Source: Cryptosporidium bovis (taxonomy: Eukaryota > Apicomplexa > Conoidasida > Eucoccidiorida > Cryptosporidiidae). Taken from it: a stretch of 29,377 bases of DNA. The notes under the pieces are model-generated. The model searched no databases, was not told the DNA's origin, and saw only the letters and a program-made list of their open reading frames with translations. How positions within the stretch are numbered: the stretch's first letter is position 1; each line of letters opens with the position of its first letter. Below are positions 1 through 7,952 of this stretch, piece by piece. The position numbers and the translations under genes are program-made. Location: NCBI GenBank assembly GCA_009768925.2, contig VHIT02000031.1, positions 1-29,377 on the forward strand, written 5' to 3'.

Positions 1-566
1 ATGCAAAATATCATCTTTGATATCTACAATACTTCCACTCAAACGAAACACGCCACTCCATGGTCGTACATTCATGCTCAACCTCAATACTACGGAAACC
101 GTAACAATACAACACCTCAAAAGAATCAGGCGTGCTTGCAGATTCGCAAAAAGCTCACGAAAAACTGCAACACTTAGAGTCACAAACAAACCGTGCGGTT
201 CAACCAAACGCCATTTCAAATCGAAACTGACGCCAACGAACCAACAACAACTGTCAACCAGCAGTTCACGAGAGTACCGATAATTCCAGGTTGAAAACTG
301 TGAACCATGGAAAATAATCTAAGAATGTACCGCCAGGTTCCAAGGGGTAAGACATTTTAGATTTCTGTCTACAATATAACAAAAGCCCGGAAAATTCCTC
401 GTCTAATATTAGTAGACAAAAAAACGCCCCCACTGTGACTGTAATAATATTATTAGCTCGTGTTGGAGAGTATCCGGTACTAATAATACCGCGAATTAGA
501 AAAGAAAAAATAGATATAAATATAACTTTAAATATAGATCGCAGAAAAATTATGGAAAGATCTTGA
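1..566 (+). other. Unresolved stretch with coding-like signal upstream of the GATA-type gene
   Basis: No gene can be called with confidence. The first 300 bases are richer in C and G than the rest of the window and few stops fall in any frame. Protein-like composition appears in two + strand frames in turn, and neither stays open throughout. From 351 a separate + frame is open for 71 codons to a TGA at 564-566, without a convincing start. Its beginning follows an acceptor-like TTTTAG (355-360), so it could be a last exon whose earlier exons lie to the left. Against this, such a gene would end only 9 bases before the next start codon. The alternative is that 300-575 is simply the leader of the GATA-type gene. 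A GTAAGA donor-like site lies at 347-352. I recognise no protein family here. Confidence 0.3.
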
Positions 567-575
567 CGATTTTGG

Positions 576-1796
576 ATGTCAAACCTGAATAATTTAGCAT
601 TGCAATTGGCTCAAATTCTCAACCAGAATTCCAATGACGGTGGACTACAGGGTACTATTCAGACATTTAACAATGAATCAATAAATAAACTTTTACTTGA
701 GCAGTATAACAGTTACCTCTTACCCTATCTTTCTAGAGTTGGAAATGAACCATTGATAAATAGTGTATATAATCAGTTGAATATTCCATTTGAGCAGCTT
801 TTATCTGCTTACTCGACTTCCGCAGGATTTCCATATAATATGTTCTTGAATGTTGATCAAAACAATGCAAAAAAACTATTATCGCAAACCACAGAACAAA
901 AAGAACAGCCCCTAACAAAACAAAATGCGGAACCTAACTGCTTGAACTCTACTATTAAACCCAACCAATTATTAATGAATTTACAACAGAACCAGCTCCC
1001 ATTTTTGGGATTACATCCTCCTATTGATATTTCAAGAACTCAAACGACTTCACCCCCGCAACAGATTGCACCACTAAATGTTTTAAATTCAAATAATATA
1101 AATAATTGGGCGGAATCAACTTTATCTTCTTTATTAGATAAACCCGAAATGTTGATGAATTTAATGCGTCTTGGTGCTGCGAGCATTATGGCGTCTTACT
1201 ATGGTCAATGCCAAAATCCAAATGGTGCGAATATAATGAATCAAAATTCACCTTTTTTTTATAATATGGCATTATCACCAAAACAGATAGAAACACCGTC
1301 AATTGGAAATATGAGTCCATTAGAAGCAAGCACATCATCAGTAACATTTACCCCTATCAAGTCTTCTCCAGATACGACTGAAGGAAACTCTACGGCTGTT
1401 TTTAGTCAAGCAAACACAAATCAACAGTTTTCAGATGAGTTAATATTTTACAATTTTTTAGAACAGAGCAAAAAACTCTCTTGTGACATAAAAGGTCGGA
1501 ATGAAAAGAAGAACACAAGTACTAACAAGAGTGCAAATTCTTCTATTAGAAAGAGTTGTGCAGGGAGACCACGATTAGATCGTTCGGATTGGTGTTGTAG
1601 TCTTTGTAGATGTGTCGAAACGGCACAGTGGAGATATCTAAGAAATACCTTGGATAATAATCAGAGCAATGTCTTTCATCGCGGAAAAATTCTGGTTTGT
1701 AACGCTTGCTATTTAAGAGTATCAAAAGAAAATAAGATTAGACAAAAAATAAACGCTTTCCAAATTGATAGAAATTCAAAGATAGATGAGTCTTAG
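576..1796 (+). CDS. GATA-type zinc-finger protein, probable transcription factor
   Basis: A 406-residue protein. The first 300 residues are Asn, Gln and Ser rich, low in complexity and probably disordered. Near the C-terminus is a short AT-hook-like GRPR core (about residues 330-333), followed by a CxxC at 341-344 (CSLC), a Trp-Arg pair and CNAC at 375-378, the layout of a GATA-type zinc finger. The loop between the two cysteine pairs is about 30 residues, whereas classical GATA fingers have 17 or 18, so this is a divergent finger. In GATA factors the finger binds GATA-containing DNA in the nucleus; DNA binding here is inferred from the cysteine pattern and the basic tail. The start at 576 is supported by an in-frame TGA at 564-566. 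The gene is intron-less. The target sequence is unknown. Confidence 0.65.
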   Translation: MSNLNNLALQLAQILNQNSNDGGLQGTIQTFNNESINKLLLEQYNSYLLPYLSRVGNEPLINSVYNQLNIPFEQLLSAYSTSAGFPYNMFLNVDQNNAKKLLSQTTEQKEQPLTKQNAEPNCLNSTIKPNQLLMNLQQNQLPFLGLHPPIDISRTQTTSPPQQIAPLNVLNSNNINNWAESTLSSLLDKPEMLMNLMRLGAASIMASYYGQCQNPNGANIMNQNSPFFYNMALSPKQIETPSIGNMSPLEASTSSVTFTPIKSSPDTTEGNSTAVFSQANTNQQFSDELIFYNFLEQSKKLSCDIKGRNEKKNTSTNKSANSSIRKSCAGRPRLDRSDWCCSLCRCVETAQWRYLRNTLDNNQSNVFHRGKILVCNACYLRVSKENKIRQKINAFQIDRNSKIDES

Positions 1797-1850
1797 ACTA
1801 CTCTAATGTCGATGACAAAACTAAGATATCTGCATATGTAGAAATTTCGT

Positions 1851-1863
1851 GTGCATATTGCAC
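1851..1863. promoter_or_regulatory. Inverted GTGCA/TGCAC element
   Basis: A 5+5 base inverted repeat with a three-base centre (GTGCA, TAT, TGCAC) lies between the GATA-type gene and the small lipidated protein. It contains TGCAT, a core often bound by ApiAP2 factors. Its position, about 115 bases before the next ATG, would suit a regulatory site. Short palindromes arise by chance in AT-rich DNA, so this is weak. Confidence 0.25.
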
Positions 1864-1976
1864 GCCTAAAATAAACGCATTTTTTATTTCATAACCATTT
1901 TCTTTTTAATTATATATTTTTAATTGAAGTTAATATTTGTTTAGCTTCAGGAGTAGTAGAACATTTATTTACGGAA

Positions 1977-2192
1977 ATGGGTCAAGTGTTGAATTGTGAA
2001 TGTTGTACTGAGCACTCGAAGTGTATAGTAGACCAATGCGAAGTTGAAATAGTTTATCCAAATTGTAATTACATCGAACTTCAAAGAAGAATGGGGTACG
2101 TTCCCATAAGTACTTCTAGCCCCATGTCTTCTAGAAACCAGACTCCACGCTCAGTACTGTCACATTATCCATCTCCAAGATTGAAGGGGTAA
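1977..2192 (+). CDS. Small protein with myristoylation/palmitoylation N-terminus
   Basis: A 71-residue protein beginning MGQVLNCECC. Gly2 with a permissive following sequence is the classical signal for N-myristoyltransferase, and Cys7, Cys9 and Cys10 just after it are typical palmitoylation targets. Dual acylation would tether the protein to the plasma membrane, or in an apicomplexan to the inner membrane complex. The N-terminal third is Cys rich (three more Cys by residue 30). The C-terminal third is rich in Ser, Pro and Arg, with several possible phosphorylation sites. There is no transmembrane segment and no known catalytic domain. It is intron-less and sits between a GATA-type gene and a histone-fold gene with its own gaps. 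I do not recognise the family; function is unknown, and only the membrane tether is predicted. Confidence 0.6.
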   Translation: MGQVLNCECCTEHSKCIVDQCEVEIVYPNCNYIELQRRMGYVPISTSSPMSSRNQTPRSVLSHYPSPRLKG

Positions 2193-2290
2193 AAAGACGG
2201 GTTCTTAGTCTCACACTTTAATTTAATATTTTATTTTCTAATTTTGGTTGCTTCCTTAAATTTTCATATTCCTTTTCTAACTCCTCAGTT

Positions 2291-2318
2291 AAAAAAAAAA
2301 AAAAAATTACTTTTTTTT
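2291..2318. repeat. Poly(dA) tract followed by poly(dT)
   Basis: A run of 16 A (2291-2306), then ATTAC sequence and 8 T (2311-2318), about 30-55 bases before the histone-fold gene's ATG. Such poly(dA:dT) tracts tend to exclude nucleosomes and are common in promoters of AT-rich genomes. It is also a likely site of length variation or sequencing error. Confidence 0.6.
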
Positions 2319-2346
2319 CCCACATACCCAGCATAATTTGTTTGAA

Positions 2347-2616
2347 ATGGATGCCAAATACACTGACTTGCAGTTTCCAGATAGTTTGATTTCAAAAATC
2401 ATAAAGTCACATTTAGGGAGCAATACGAGAATATCTAAAGATGCAATCAAACTAATAAGTAGGTGCTCTTTATTATTTGCAATTTACCTGGCAACCATCT
2501 CCAGTTCCATTAAAGATAAAAAAAGACAATTGATACAAGATTCACAAATAGAAGAAATTCTTAGGACACTTGATTTTAAGAAAAACTCAAATAATTGCTC
2601 ACAAACTGAAGACTAA
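2347..2616 (+). CDS. Histone-fold protein, DNA polymerase epsilon subunit 3 / CHRAC17-like
   Basis: An 89-residue protein that is almost entirely one histone fold of the NF-YB/POLE3 type. An opening FPDSLISKIIKSHL matches the LPNAVVTRIIKEAL region of human POLE3. Then follow ISKDAIKLISR, a long central helix ending near residue 55, the basic KDKKR turn and the last helix through TLDF at 73-76. In other eukaryotes this subunit pairs with a second histone-fold protein (POLE4 or CHRAC15) and binds double-stranded DNA in the polymerase epsilon holoenzyme or in chromatin remodellers. The first ATG of the frame is at 2347. The acidic tail of animal and yeast homologues is reduced to about 13 residues. 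Dr1 or NF-YB identity is possible but fits less well. Its partner is not in this window. Confidence 0.7.
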   Translation: MDAKYTDLQFPDSLISKIIKSHLGSNTRISKDAIKLISRCSLLFAIYLATISSSIKDKKRQLIQDSQIEEILRTLDFKKNSNNCSQTED

Positions 2617-3000
2617 GCCTCTAAACAAGGATAATAATAAGTACAGGGTGAAACAGAGAAACTTTAGCAGTAAACTTTTAGAAGAGAAACGAACGGTACG
2701 CTCACATAAATAACTAATCTAAGCCCTATATGCAGACTATAAGTTGTATATTTGCTAATAAACCCTGAAAAATATTTGTTCTTAAGATATAATTTACTTA
2801 ATATATAGAAGTGCAAATAATTCCCTCCCGCAAAGATAAGTGTGGGGTTTACGAGTATTGTCAAGATACTACAGACACTCGTAAAAGCTTAGTGAAAAAT
2901 TAGAAGCTTCCTATTTAAGCTTAAAATATTTGTTTTTTTTTGAATATGATCTATTTGTGAAAAGAAGGTTTCTATTATGCCCAAATTGCAGACAACGTAA
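2617..3000. other. Intergenic region with a 9-base inverted repeat and an E2F-like site
   Basis: No coding region is seen here. The stretch has a CCCGCAAA site at 2827-2834, which read on the other strand is TTTGCGGG and resembles an E2F site. It also has a perfect inverted repeat TTTACGAGT (2848-2856) and ACTCGTAAA (2877-2885) with a 20-base loop. Both lie 115-175 bases before the ATG of the membrane protein and may be promoter elements. An RNA hairpin is an alternative. No tRNA was recognised. Confidence 0.35.
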
Positions 3001-3981
3001 ATGAAAATACTATATTTTGTTGTGTTTTATTTAATACTTTTGGATAATATTTATGCATCAAACAAAGTTAGATTGTTAACAGGTGGAGATAGATACATGC
3101 CTGAAAAAAATGACACAAAGTCTGTAGATTTACTTAACGTAAACAAAACAGTCCCGTCTTGGGATTCCACACAAAGTTGTTTGGAATTTTTATTAAAGAA
3201 TAGGTTATCTGAATTTAAGAGAAGCAATTGCAAGAACAATTTCCCCGTTCTATCTGGACATTATTCAGCATTCATATTTATTTTCCTGATTGTTTTTACA
3301 TTTCCAGTAACATCTTGGATTATATATCGAGTCAGTCATGAATATGAAATTGGACAATTATTCCGATTTAGTCTCCGCGAAAGTGGTACTATTCTTGGTT
3401 CATGTTCAATAGTTCAGTCTATAATGTTGTTTTATCTGTTCAGCAGAATAGATTTGCTCTACTTTTACTTAATAGTGGGCTCCATTTTTTTGACGGGTGT
3501 TGTTGGAATTATTTCCTACCAAAAGAGAAATGTTTTAGCTTTACAATTGCATGTGTTACTACTAATTGGTACTAAGTTAGCAACATTTATCTCGTCGATT
3601 TGTTTAGTTACATATTATTCTGCGAAAAACTCTCAATTCTACAATGGTATTTACTCTACAAACTACTTGTTGCACCCAGTGTATACATATCTGTTTATTT
3701 ACAGTCTACCATTACTATTTCTGGACTATATAATATATATCTTTGATCTCGTAGTTTCACTAAACACACTAAGTGTATTCAGGGTAGGTGGAAATGCCGA
3801 TGAGTTCATGCCAGCAAAACACCTGATTGAAAACAAAAACGCACGCTGGCTAACAAGAAGATTTATTAGATCTACAGTAGTAGACTATACTCCACATTTT
3901 CAAACACATAAGCTGCTTAAGAATCACATAGACATATCAAGCCCACATAGATACAGTATTTTCTACAGAAACGAAGTTTAG
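3001..3981 (+). CDS. Orphan multi-pass membrane protein with signal peptide
   Basis: A 326-residue protein with a cleavable-looking signal peptide (residues 1-19, ending IYAS). A hydrophilic stretch with two Cys follows (60 and 77, possibly a disulfide). Then come about five hydrophobic segments: roughly 88-110, 130-150, 153-172, 183-206 and 225-255. The last about 70 residues are basic and hydrophilic. Arg and Lys around 108-128 and in the tail suggest a cytoplasmic C-terminus. A secretory-pathway or surface membrane location is inferred from the signal peptide. I see no transporter, receptor or enzyme motif and do not recognise the family. It is intron-less, with gaps of over 300 bases on both sides, so it is an independent unit. 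Confidence 0.7.
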   Translation: MKILYFVVFYLILLDNIYASNKVRLLTGGDRYMPEKNDTKSVDLLNVNKTVPSWDSTQSCLEFLLKNRLSEFKRSNCKNNFPVLSGHYSAFIFIFLIVFTFPVTSWIIYRVSHEYEIGQLFRFSLRESGTILGSCSIVQSIMLFYLFSRIDLLYFYLIVGSIFLTGVVGIISYQKRNVLALQLHVLLLIGTKLATFISSICLVTYYSAKNSQFYNGIYSTNYLLHPVYTYLFIYSLPLLFLDYIIYIFDLVVSLNTLSVFRVGGNADEFMPAKHLIENKNARWLTRRFIRSTVVDYTPHFQTHKLLKNHIDISSPHRYSIFYRNEV

Positions 3982-4302
3982 TATGCAAAATTCCCGTGTT
4001 TCGGGACATGTTCAAAACCCATAGTTGTACCTATTTGTTGTCTATTAAGCTAATTTGTGTAAATATATTGACAAAACCCTCCTCTTAAATTTTGTTGTTA
4101 ATTGTAGTTTTTGAACTCGTCATAACTCTTACAACTGTCAATTCAACTTCCCTCCCAAAATGAACCGTTTTCATGGTGAGGGGTGATCTTAAGCACAATA
4201 ATATTTGCAATTTGTCATTCGAAAGGCATTTATTTTTGAATGTGTAAATATTGATCATATAAATGTTTAAATTAGTCGATTTTAAGTTATATCTGTTACT
4301 TT
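3982..4302. other. Intergenic region
   Basis: No gene is seen. Ten bases after the stop of the membrane protein is a small hairpin, TCCCG and CGGGA around a TGTTT loop (3992-4006). The rest is AT rich, ending in the leader of the adaptor-like gene. Confidence 0.4.
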
Positions 4303-6174
4303 ATGGCTTTTTTTCCTTGTATTTCCTCTGTCGAAACACTGACACGAAAAATTGCAAATAACCTCACAACCCTGACGAAATCAAAGTCTAAGTTTTACAA
4401 GGGTGTGGATCATTTTGTCTCTCAGGTAGAGAATTATAACGATAAAAAGGCGACAATTGTTATCGAAATAATAAAAATTGAACTCACAAATAGTCAAAAT
4501 AAGTCGGAAATACGTTATTCATACTTATTTCTGTTGGATAAACTCATTTTGATAAATGTCAAGTTTCTGAGAATAGCATTTGAGGTGAATTTGTTATCAT
4601 ATATAATTCAACTCTCTGATTTCGCAAATTACAGAGACCTCTTTAATTATTACGATGAAGAAGAAGCCAAACTTTCACTCAGCGGCCTCGCTGCTTCCTC
4701 TCTCAAAAACTGGTATGATAAGTACAGCAGTTTGAATGAAGGTTATGTTCTACTTTTGAAACAATACAAATATAATCTAATAAATAGCGCTCGTAGTAGC
4801 CTGTCTGTAAATGAATTGGATGAATTTTGTTACTCTGTTGCAAGAGAATCGGATGAATATAAGATATCGACTTCGAACAACGATGGAATTAATTCAAATA
4901 GAACTAAACATGAAAAAATAAGTGAAGAATCAAATTTTGTGTATAATTTGAATGTTCCAACTCAAGTAGAATCCACTTTAAACCATAATATTTTAGTTAC
5001 TCCTCAAATTGAAGATAACGCAACACAAAGCATTGACAAAATAGACCAACTTGATATCAAAACAAATTCTTCAATAGAGGACAAAATAGTGGACAATAAA
5101 ATGCATACAAATGTTGAAACTTACTTGAAAATCCAAAATCTTATGAAAAATAAATACGAGGAAAATAATGGCTTTCAATCAAATTTGCATCCAAAAGAGG
5201 ATGAGACACTAAATCAAATTAAGGAACTAAACGAAAAATATTCCAAATTAAAAGAAAAATATCTCCTTCTTGTACAGAAGAACGATTGTTTGCAGTCAAG
5301 ATTGGATTTTTACGAGAACTACAGTTTTAGCTTGAAAAATTCAGATAAGAAAAGAAATGCTAACGAAAGTAATACTATATTTAAAGATGTACTTGACATC
5401 ATTCACTCTGTTGAAGGTAATAATTTTATAAATAACTTCAAAAAACTTGTCTCCGTAAACGATTGGGTATTGTTTGAAGATAACACCGTTCAAATAGGGT
5501 TGAAATGTTATTTCGAAAGAACAAAGGGAAACATTTACATTTACTTTGGAAACAAACTACCAACAAGACTGGAAGACTTTAGTGTAGAATTTAAACTTTG
5601 GAACATAAGTCATGAAATATTAGAGATTAAGAGAGAGGAGCCGTTACCATATTATATTTCTGGTAAGCAACAAATATGTGCTAAGTTTACAGTTAATTGC
5701 AATGATATTTATTTCGGAATACCTACTTTGATAATTAAGTTTTTACTTCCAGACAGTTCAACCAGAAACGTTGAGTTACCGTTCCCTTTGGTGTTAAGTA
5801 AGTTTTCTGATGGAATTGACTGCGATTCAGAAACCATTTTGAAACTTTGGCACTCTGATGTTTTTCTAATGTCGCAATCATCATTTCAATTTGACTTAAA
5901 AACAACGAATATTGAAAGCATTTCTGAATTAGTTGAGAACTTTAAACTCGGTAATACCTTCAAATTGCTATCAGATAGCCCTGATAAGGATAATGAATCA
6001 CCGAAAAGAATATATCTATTTGGTAGTATACTTGATCACTACATTATTATTCAGTTGCAACTTCACGGTCCTTCTTCAGATAAATATACCTTACGTGTAA
6101 GATCAGATTCTGGAATGCTATCAAGTTCGATACTTTCAATACTAAACTTACAAATTAGCGAGACTATACTTTAG
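4303..6174 (+). CDS. Adaptor-like protein: VHS/ENTH-like N-terminus, coiled coil, alpha-adaptin-type ear
   Basis: A 623-residue protein. Residues 385-623 closely resemble the appendage (ear) domain of the AP-2 alpha subunit. The sandwich subdomain opens WVLFEDNTVQIGLKCYFE and then has IYIYFGNK, against VLFENQLLQIGLK and MFIFYGNK in animal alpha-adaptin. A PFPLVLSKF linker strand, FGSILD and a C-terminal YTLRVRS strand match the platform subdomain. Residues 303-345 form a heptad-like coiled coil. Residues 10-165 are helical and read like a VHS/ENTH-type domain (LLDKLILIN, LLSYIIQL, LKNWYDKY), but this part is only tentative. The trunk HEAT repeats of a true alpha subunit are absent, so this is not AP-2 alpha itself. 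VHS plus coiled coil plus ear is the plan of GGA clathrin adaptors, which carry a gamma-type ear. A role in vesicle coat or cargo-adaptor recruitment is inferred. Confidence 0.65.
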   Translation: MAFFPCISSVETLTRKIANNLTTLTKSKSKFYKGVDHFVSQVENYNDKKATIVIEIIKIELTNSQNKSEIRYSYLFLLDKLILINVKFLRIAFEVNLLSYIIQLSDFANYRDLFNYYDEEEAKLSLSGLAASSLKNWYDKYSSLNEGYVLLLKQYKYNLINSARSSLSVNELDEFCYSVARESDEYKISTSNNDGINSNRTKHEKISEESNFVYNLNVPTQVESTLNHNILVTPQIEDNATQSIDKIDQLDIKTNSSIEDKIVDNKMHTNVETYLKIQNLMKNKYEENNGFQSNLHPKEDETLNQIKELNEKYSKLKEKYLLLVQKNDCLQSRLDFYENYSFSLKNSDKKRNANESNTIFKDVLDIIHSVEGNNFINNFKKLVSVNDWVLFEDNTVQIGLKCYFERTKGNIYIYFGNKLPTRLEDFSVEFKLWNISHEILEIKREEPLPYYISGKQQICAKFTVNCNDIYFGIPTLIIKFLLPDSSTRNVELPFPLVLSKFSDGIDCDSETILKLWHSDVFLMSQSSFQFDLKTTNIESISELVENFKLGNTFKLLSDSPDKDNESPKRIYLFGSILDHYIIIQLQLHGPSSDKYTLRVRSDSGMLSSSILSILNLQISETIL

Positions 6175-6209
6175 ACCGACAATAGACTGAATACGTCACT
6201 TTGCAATCC

Positions 6210-6252
6210 CCCACCTCTTTAGGTGGGATGCGGCGCCACATGTAAATGTGGC
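6210..6252. other. Two tandem GC-rich hairpins after the adaptor-like gene
   Basis: Two perfect 7-base stems stand 7 bases apart: CCCACCT/AGGTGGG with a 4-base loop (6210-6227) and GCCACAT/ATGTGGC with a 4-base loop (6235-6252). They begin 35 bases after the stop codon and are far richer in G and C than the surroundings. They may be a 3' UTR structure, a small structured RNA or a boundary between two transcription units. The second stem overlaps GGCGCCA (6232-6238), close to an E2F palindrome, which could instead serve the kinase gene 170 bases downstream. Confidence 0.45.
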
Positions 6253-6404
6253 CAGAAAACATGTATTTCAATAAGCCTTACTGCCATTATTGCAAACAAT
6301 TGCGTTTAATAGACTAATTAATGTTCTTTAAATACCAATACGACTAATCATAACAGTTTTTTGTATCTATATATGTGTCTTTAAACTACCTTATTTAGTT
6401 AATT

Positions 6405-7952
6405 ATGGTTGGAAGATGTGTTCCACACGGATTAAACCGATATAAGGCTATATGTGAGATAGGGGAGGGTGCATTTGGAGTTGTATTTAAATGCATTGAC
6501 CTTCTAACAAACGAAATAGTTGCTCTGAAGGAATTTAAATCCAACAATGCTGAAGGGAACGAGAACATAACTAATTCAAAAAATTTATTTGTGAAGAACA
6601 ATGACAACTCGGTAAATAACAGCAAAATTCTAAGAGAGATTGCAACTCTAAGGAGATTATGCGGACAGAAAAACATAATTCAGCTAAAAGACTTCTTTTT
6701 ACATGAAAATAGATACTACTTATCCCTGGAATATTTTCCGCGTACACTGTTACAGTATTTAGAAGACTCTCCAAACGGAATCCCTATAGAAGTAATAAAG
6801 TCGTGTATTTATCAGTTATTAACCGCATTAAAAAAATGTCATTCAATGGGAATCATCCACCGTGATGTCAAACCTGAGAATATACTTGTAAGAGAAGGTC
6901 AAAAAAAAGGTGAGATTGAACTTAAACTGTGCGATTTTGGATTTGCAAGATTCATTCAAAACAAAAGCCACCCAATAAAAAATGACGACAGTAAACATCC
7001 GAGCAATTCTACTCGACCCCTTACAAGTTATGTTTCTACCAGATGGTATAGATCACCAGAGTTACTTGTTAAAAGCCCCGAGTATGGTACTAGTATAGAT
7101 ATTTGGGCAGTTGGTTGTATAATGGCAGAATTGATAGACGGTGAACCACTTTTTCCAGGTACATGCGATGTAGACCAACTATACTTGATTAGAAATTGCA
7201 TAGGTAGATTAGATGAAGAACATCAATCTATTCTTGAAAAAGATTCAAAGCTTTATGACAGCTATAAGAAACACATTTACAAAGGTTTTTTATCAGGTTC
7301 TAATTCAAAATACAATAATGACACTTCTTGCAAAAACATTATTCCCCCCTTTCAAATATTATCACTGAAAGACCGATACGCAAGTAAAGTTGATTCAGTT
7401 ACATTTAGTTTTCTTGAGAAACTTCTAACAATAGATCCAAAAAAACGTCCGAGCTCTGAAGAACTACTGTTTGACCCGTTTTTTGACACAATTAGAGATA
7501 ATGATCTGAATGAAGTTAGTTCTAATCTATTGTCAATATCAATTATGAAGAGTCCGATAAGGGGTTCCAAGCCACTTACAAATTCATTTTCTCCAGTAAA
7601 AAGATTAGATGCTAATTTGTCTACTTCTGTGGAATTTAATGTAGGTATGTACGAAAACCACACTATAAATTATAAAGCGTTCACTTCTTCAAAAATAGAA
7701 CACTCCATTAACCATACAACACCAAACGACGAAAAAACAACAGCACCCCCTACACCAGAAAATATACAAACACAGAAGCCAGAAACTAATATGAAGTTAA
7801 AACACACAACAGAGGAAAGCAGTAAAAGTTTTACAAAAGGCTCGGTAATTTCGTATTCCCAGAATGTACGGAACACTTCTAATTATTTTAATATTGACTT
7901 GAGGCAGGAAAAGGAGCAAGATAGGAATAATCATCAGTGTTATTTTAGATAA
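6405..7952 (+). CDS. CDKL-family (CDK-like) serine/threonine protein kinase
   Basis: A 515-residue protein with a complete kinase domain at about residues 13-370. Seen are the glycine loop GEGAFGVV (20-27), VALK with Lys42, the catalytic HRDVKPEN (His152, Asp154), CDFGFAR (Asp177) and STRWYRSPELLV in the P+1 region. The GFAR after DFG, the DVDQLYLIR stretch and an FDTIRDNDL end match CDKL kinases rather than true CDKs, and no PSTAIRE-type cyclin helix is present. The activation loop has Thr207-Ser208-Tyr209, a TxY like the TEY/TDY of CDKLs and MAP kinases. An Asn-rich insert of about 25 residues sits before the C helix (ILREIATL), and another follows DFG. The last about 145 residues are Ser/Thr/Asn rich and without a domain. 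All catalytic residues are present, so activity is expected; the substrate is unknown. Confidence 0.85.
   Translation: MVGRCVPHGLNRYKAICEIGEGAFGVVFKCIDLLTNEIVALKEFKSNNAEGNENITNSKNLFVKNNDNSVNNSKILREIATLRRLCGQKNIIQLKDFFLHENRYYLSLEYFPRTLLQYLEDSPNGIPIEVIKSCIYQLLTALKKCHSMGIIHRDVKPENILVREGQKKGEIELKLCDFGFARFIQNKSHPIKNDDSKHPSNSTRPLTSYVSTRWYRSPELLVKSPEYGTSIDIWAVGCIMAELIDGEPLFPGTCDVDQLYLIRNCIGRLDEEHQSILEKDSKLYDSYKKHIYKGFLSGSNSKYNNDTSCKNIIPPFQILSLKDRYASKVDSVTFSFLEKLLTIDPKKRPSSEELLFDPFFDTIRDNDLNEVSSNLLSISIMKSPIRGSKPLTNSFSPVKRLDANLSTSVEFNVGMYENHTINYKAFTSSKIEHSINHTTPNDEKTTAPPTPENIQTQKPETNMKLKHTTEESSKSFTKGSVISYSQNVRNTSNYFNIDLRQEKEQDRNNHQCYFR

Noticed and set aside
17-283. 88-codon + ORF at the left end as a gene of its own
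   Set aside because: It starts with TTG, and its Arg/Ser/Thr/Lys-rich product looks like an off-frame reading; the other two + frames look more protein-like in parts.
2338-2346. TTG start at 2338 for the histone-fold gene, and TTG at 12768 for PA28
   Set aside because: Eukaryotic genes rarely start at TTG; an ATG lies 9 bases further in each, and nothing conserved is lost.
4303-6174. Calling this the AP-2 alpha subunit
   Set aside because: The long HEAT-repeat trunk (about 600 residues) is missing and is replaced by a VHS/ENTH-like part and a coiled coil.
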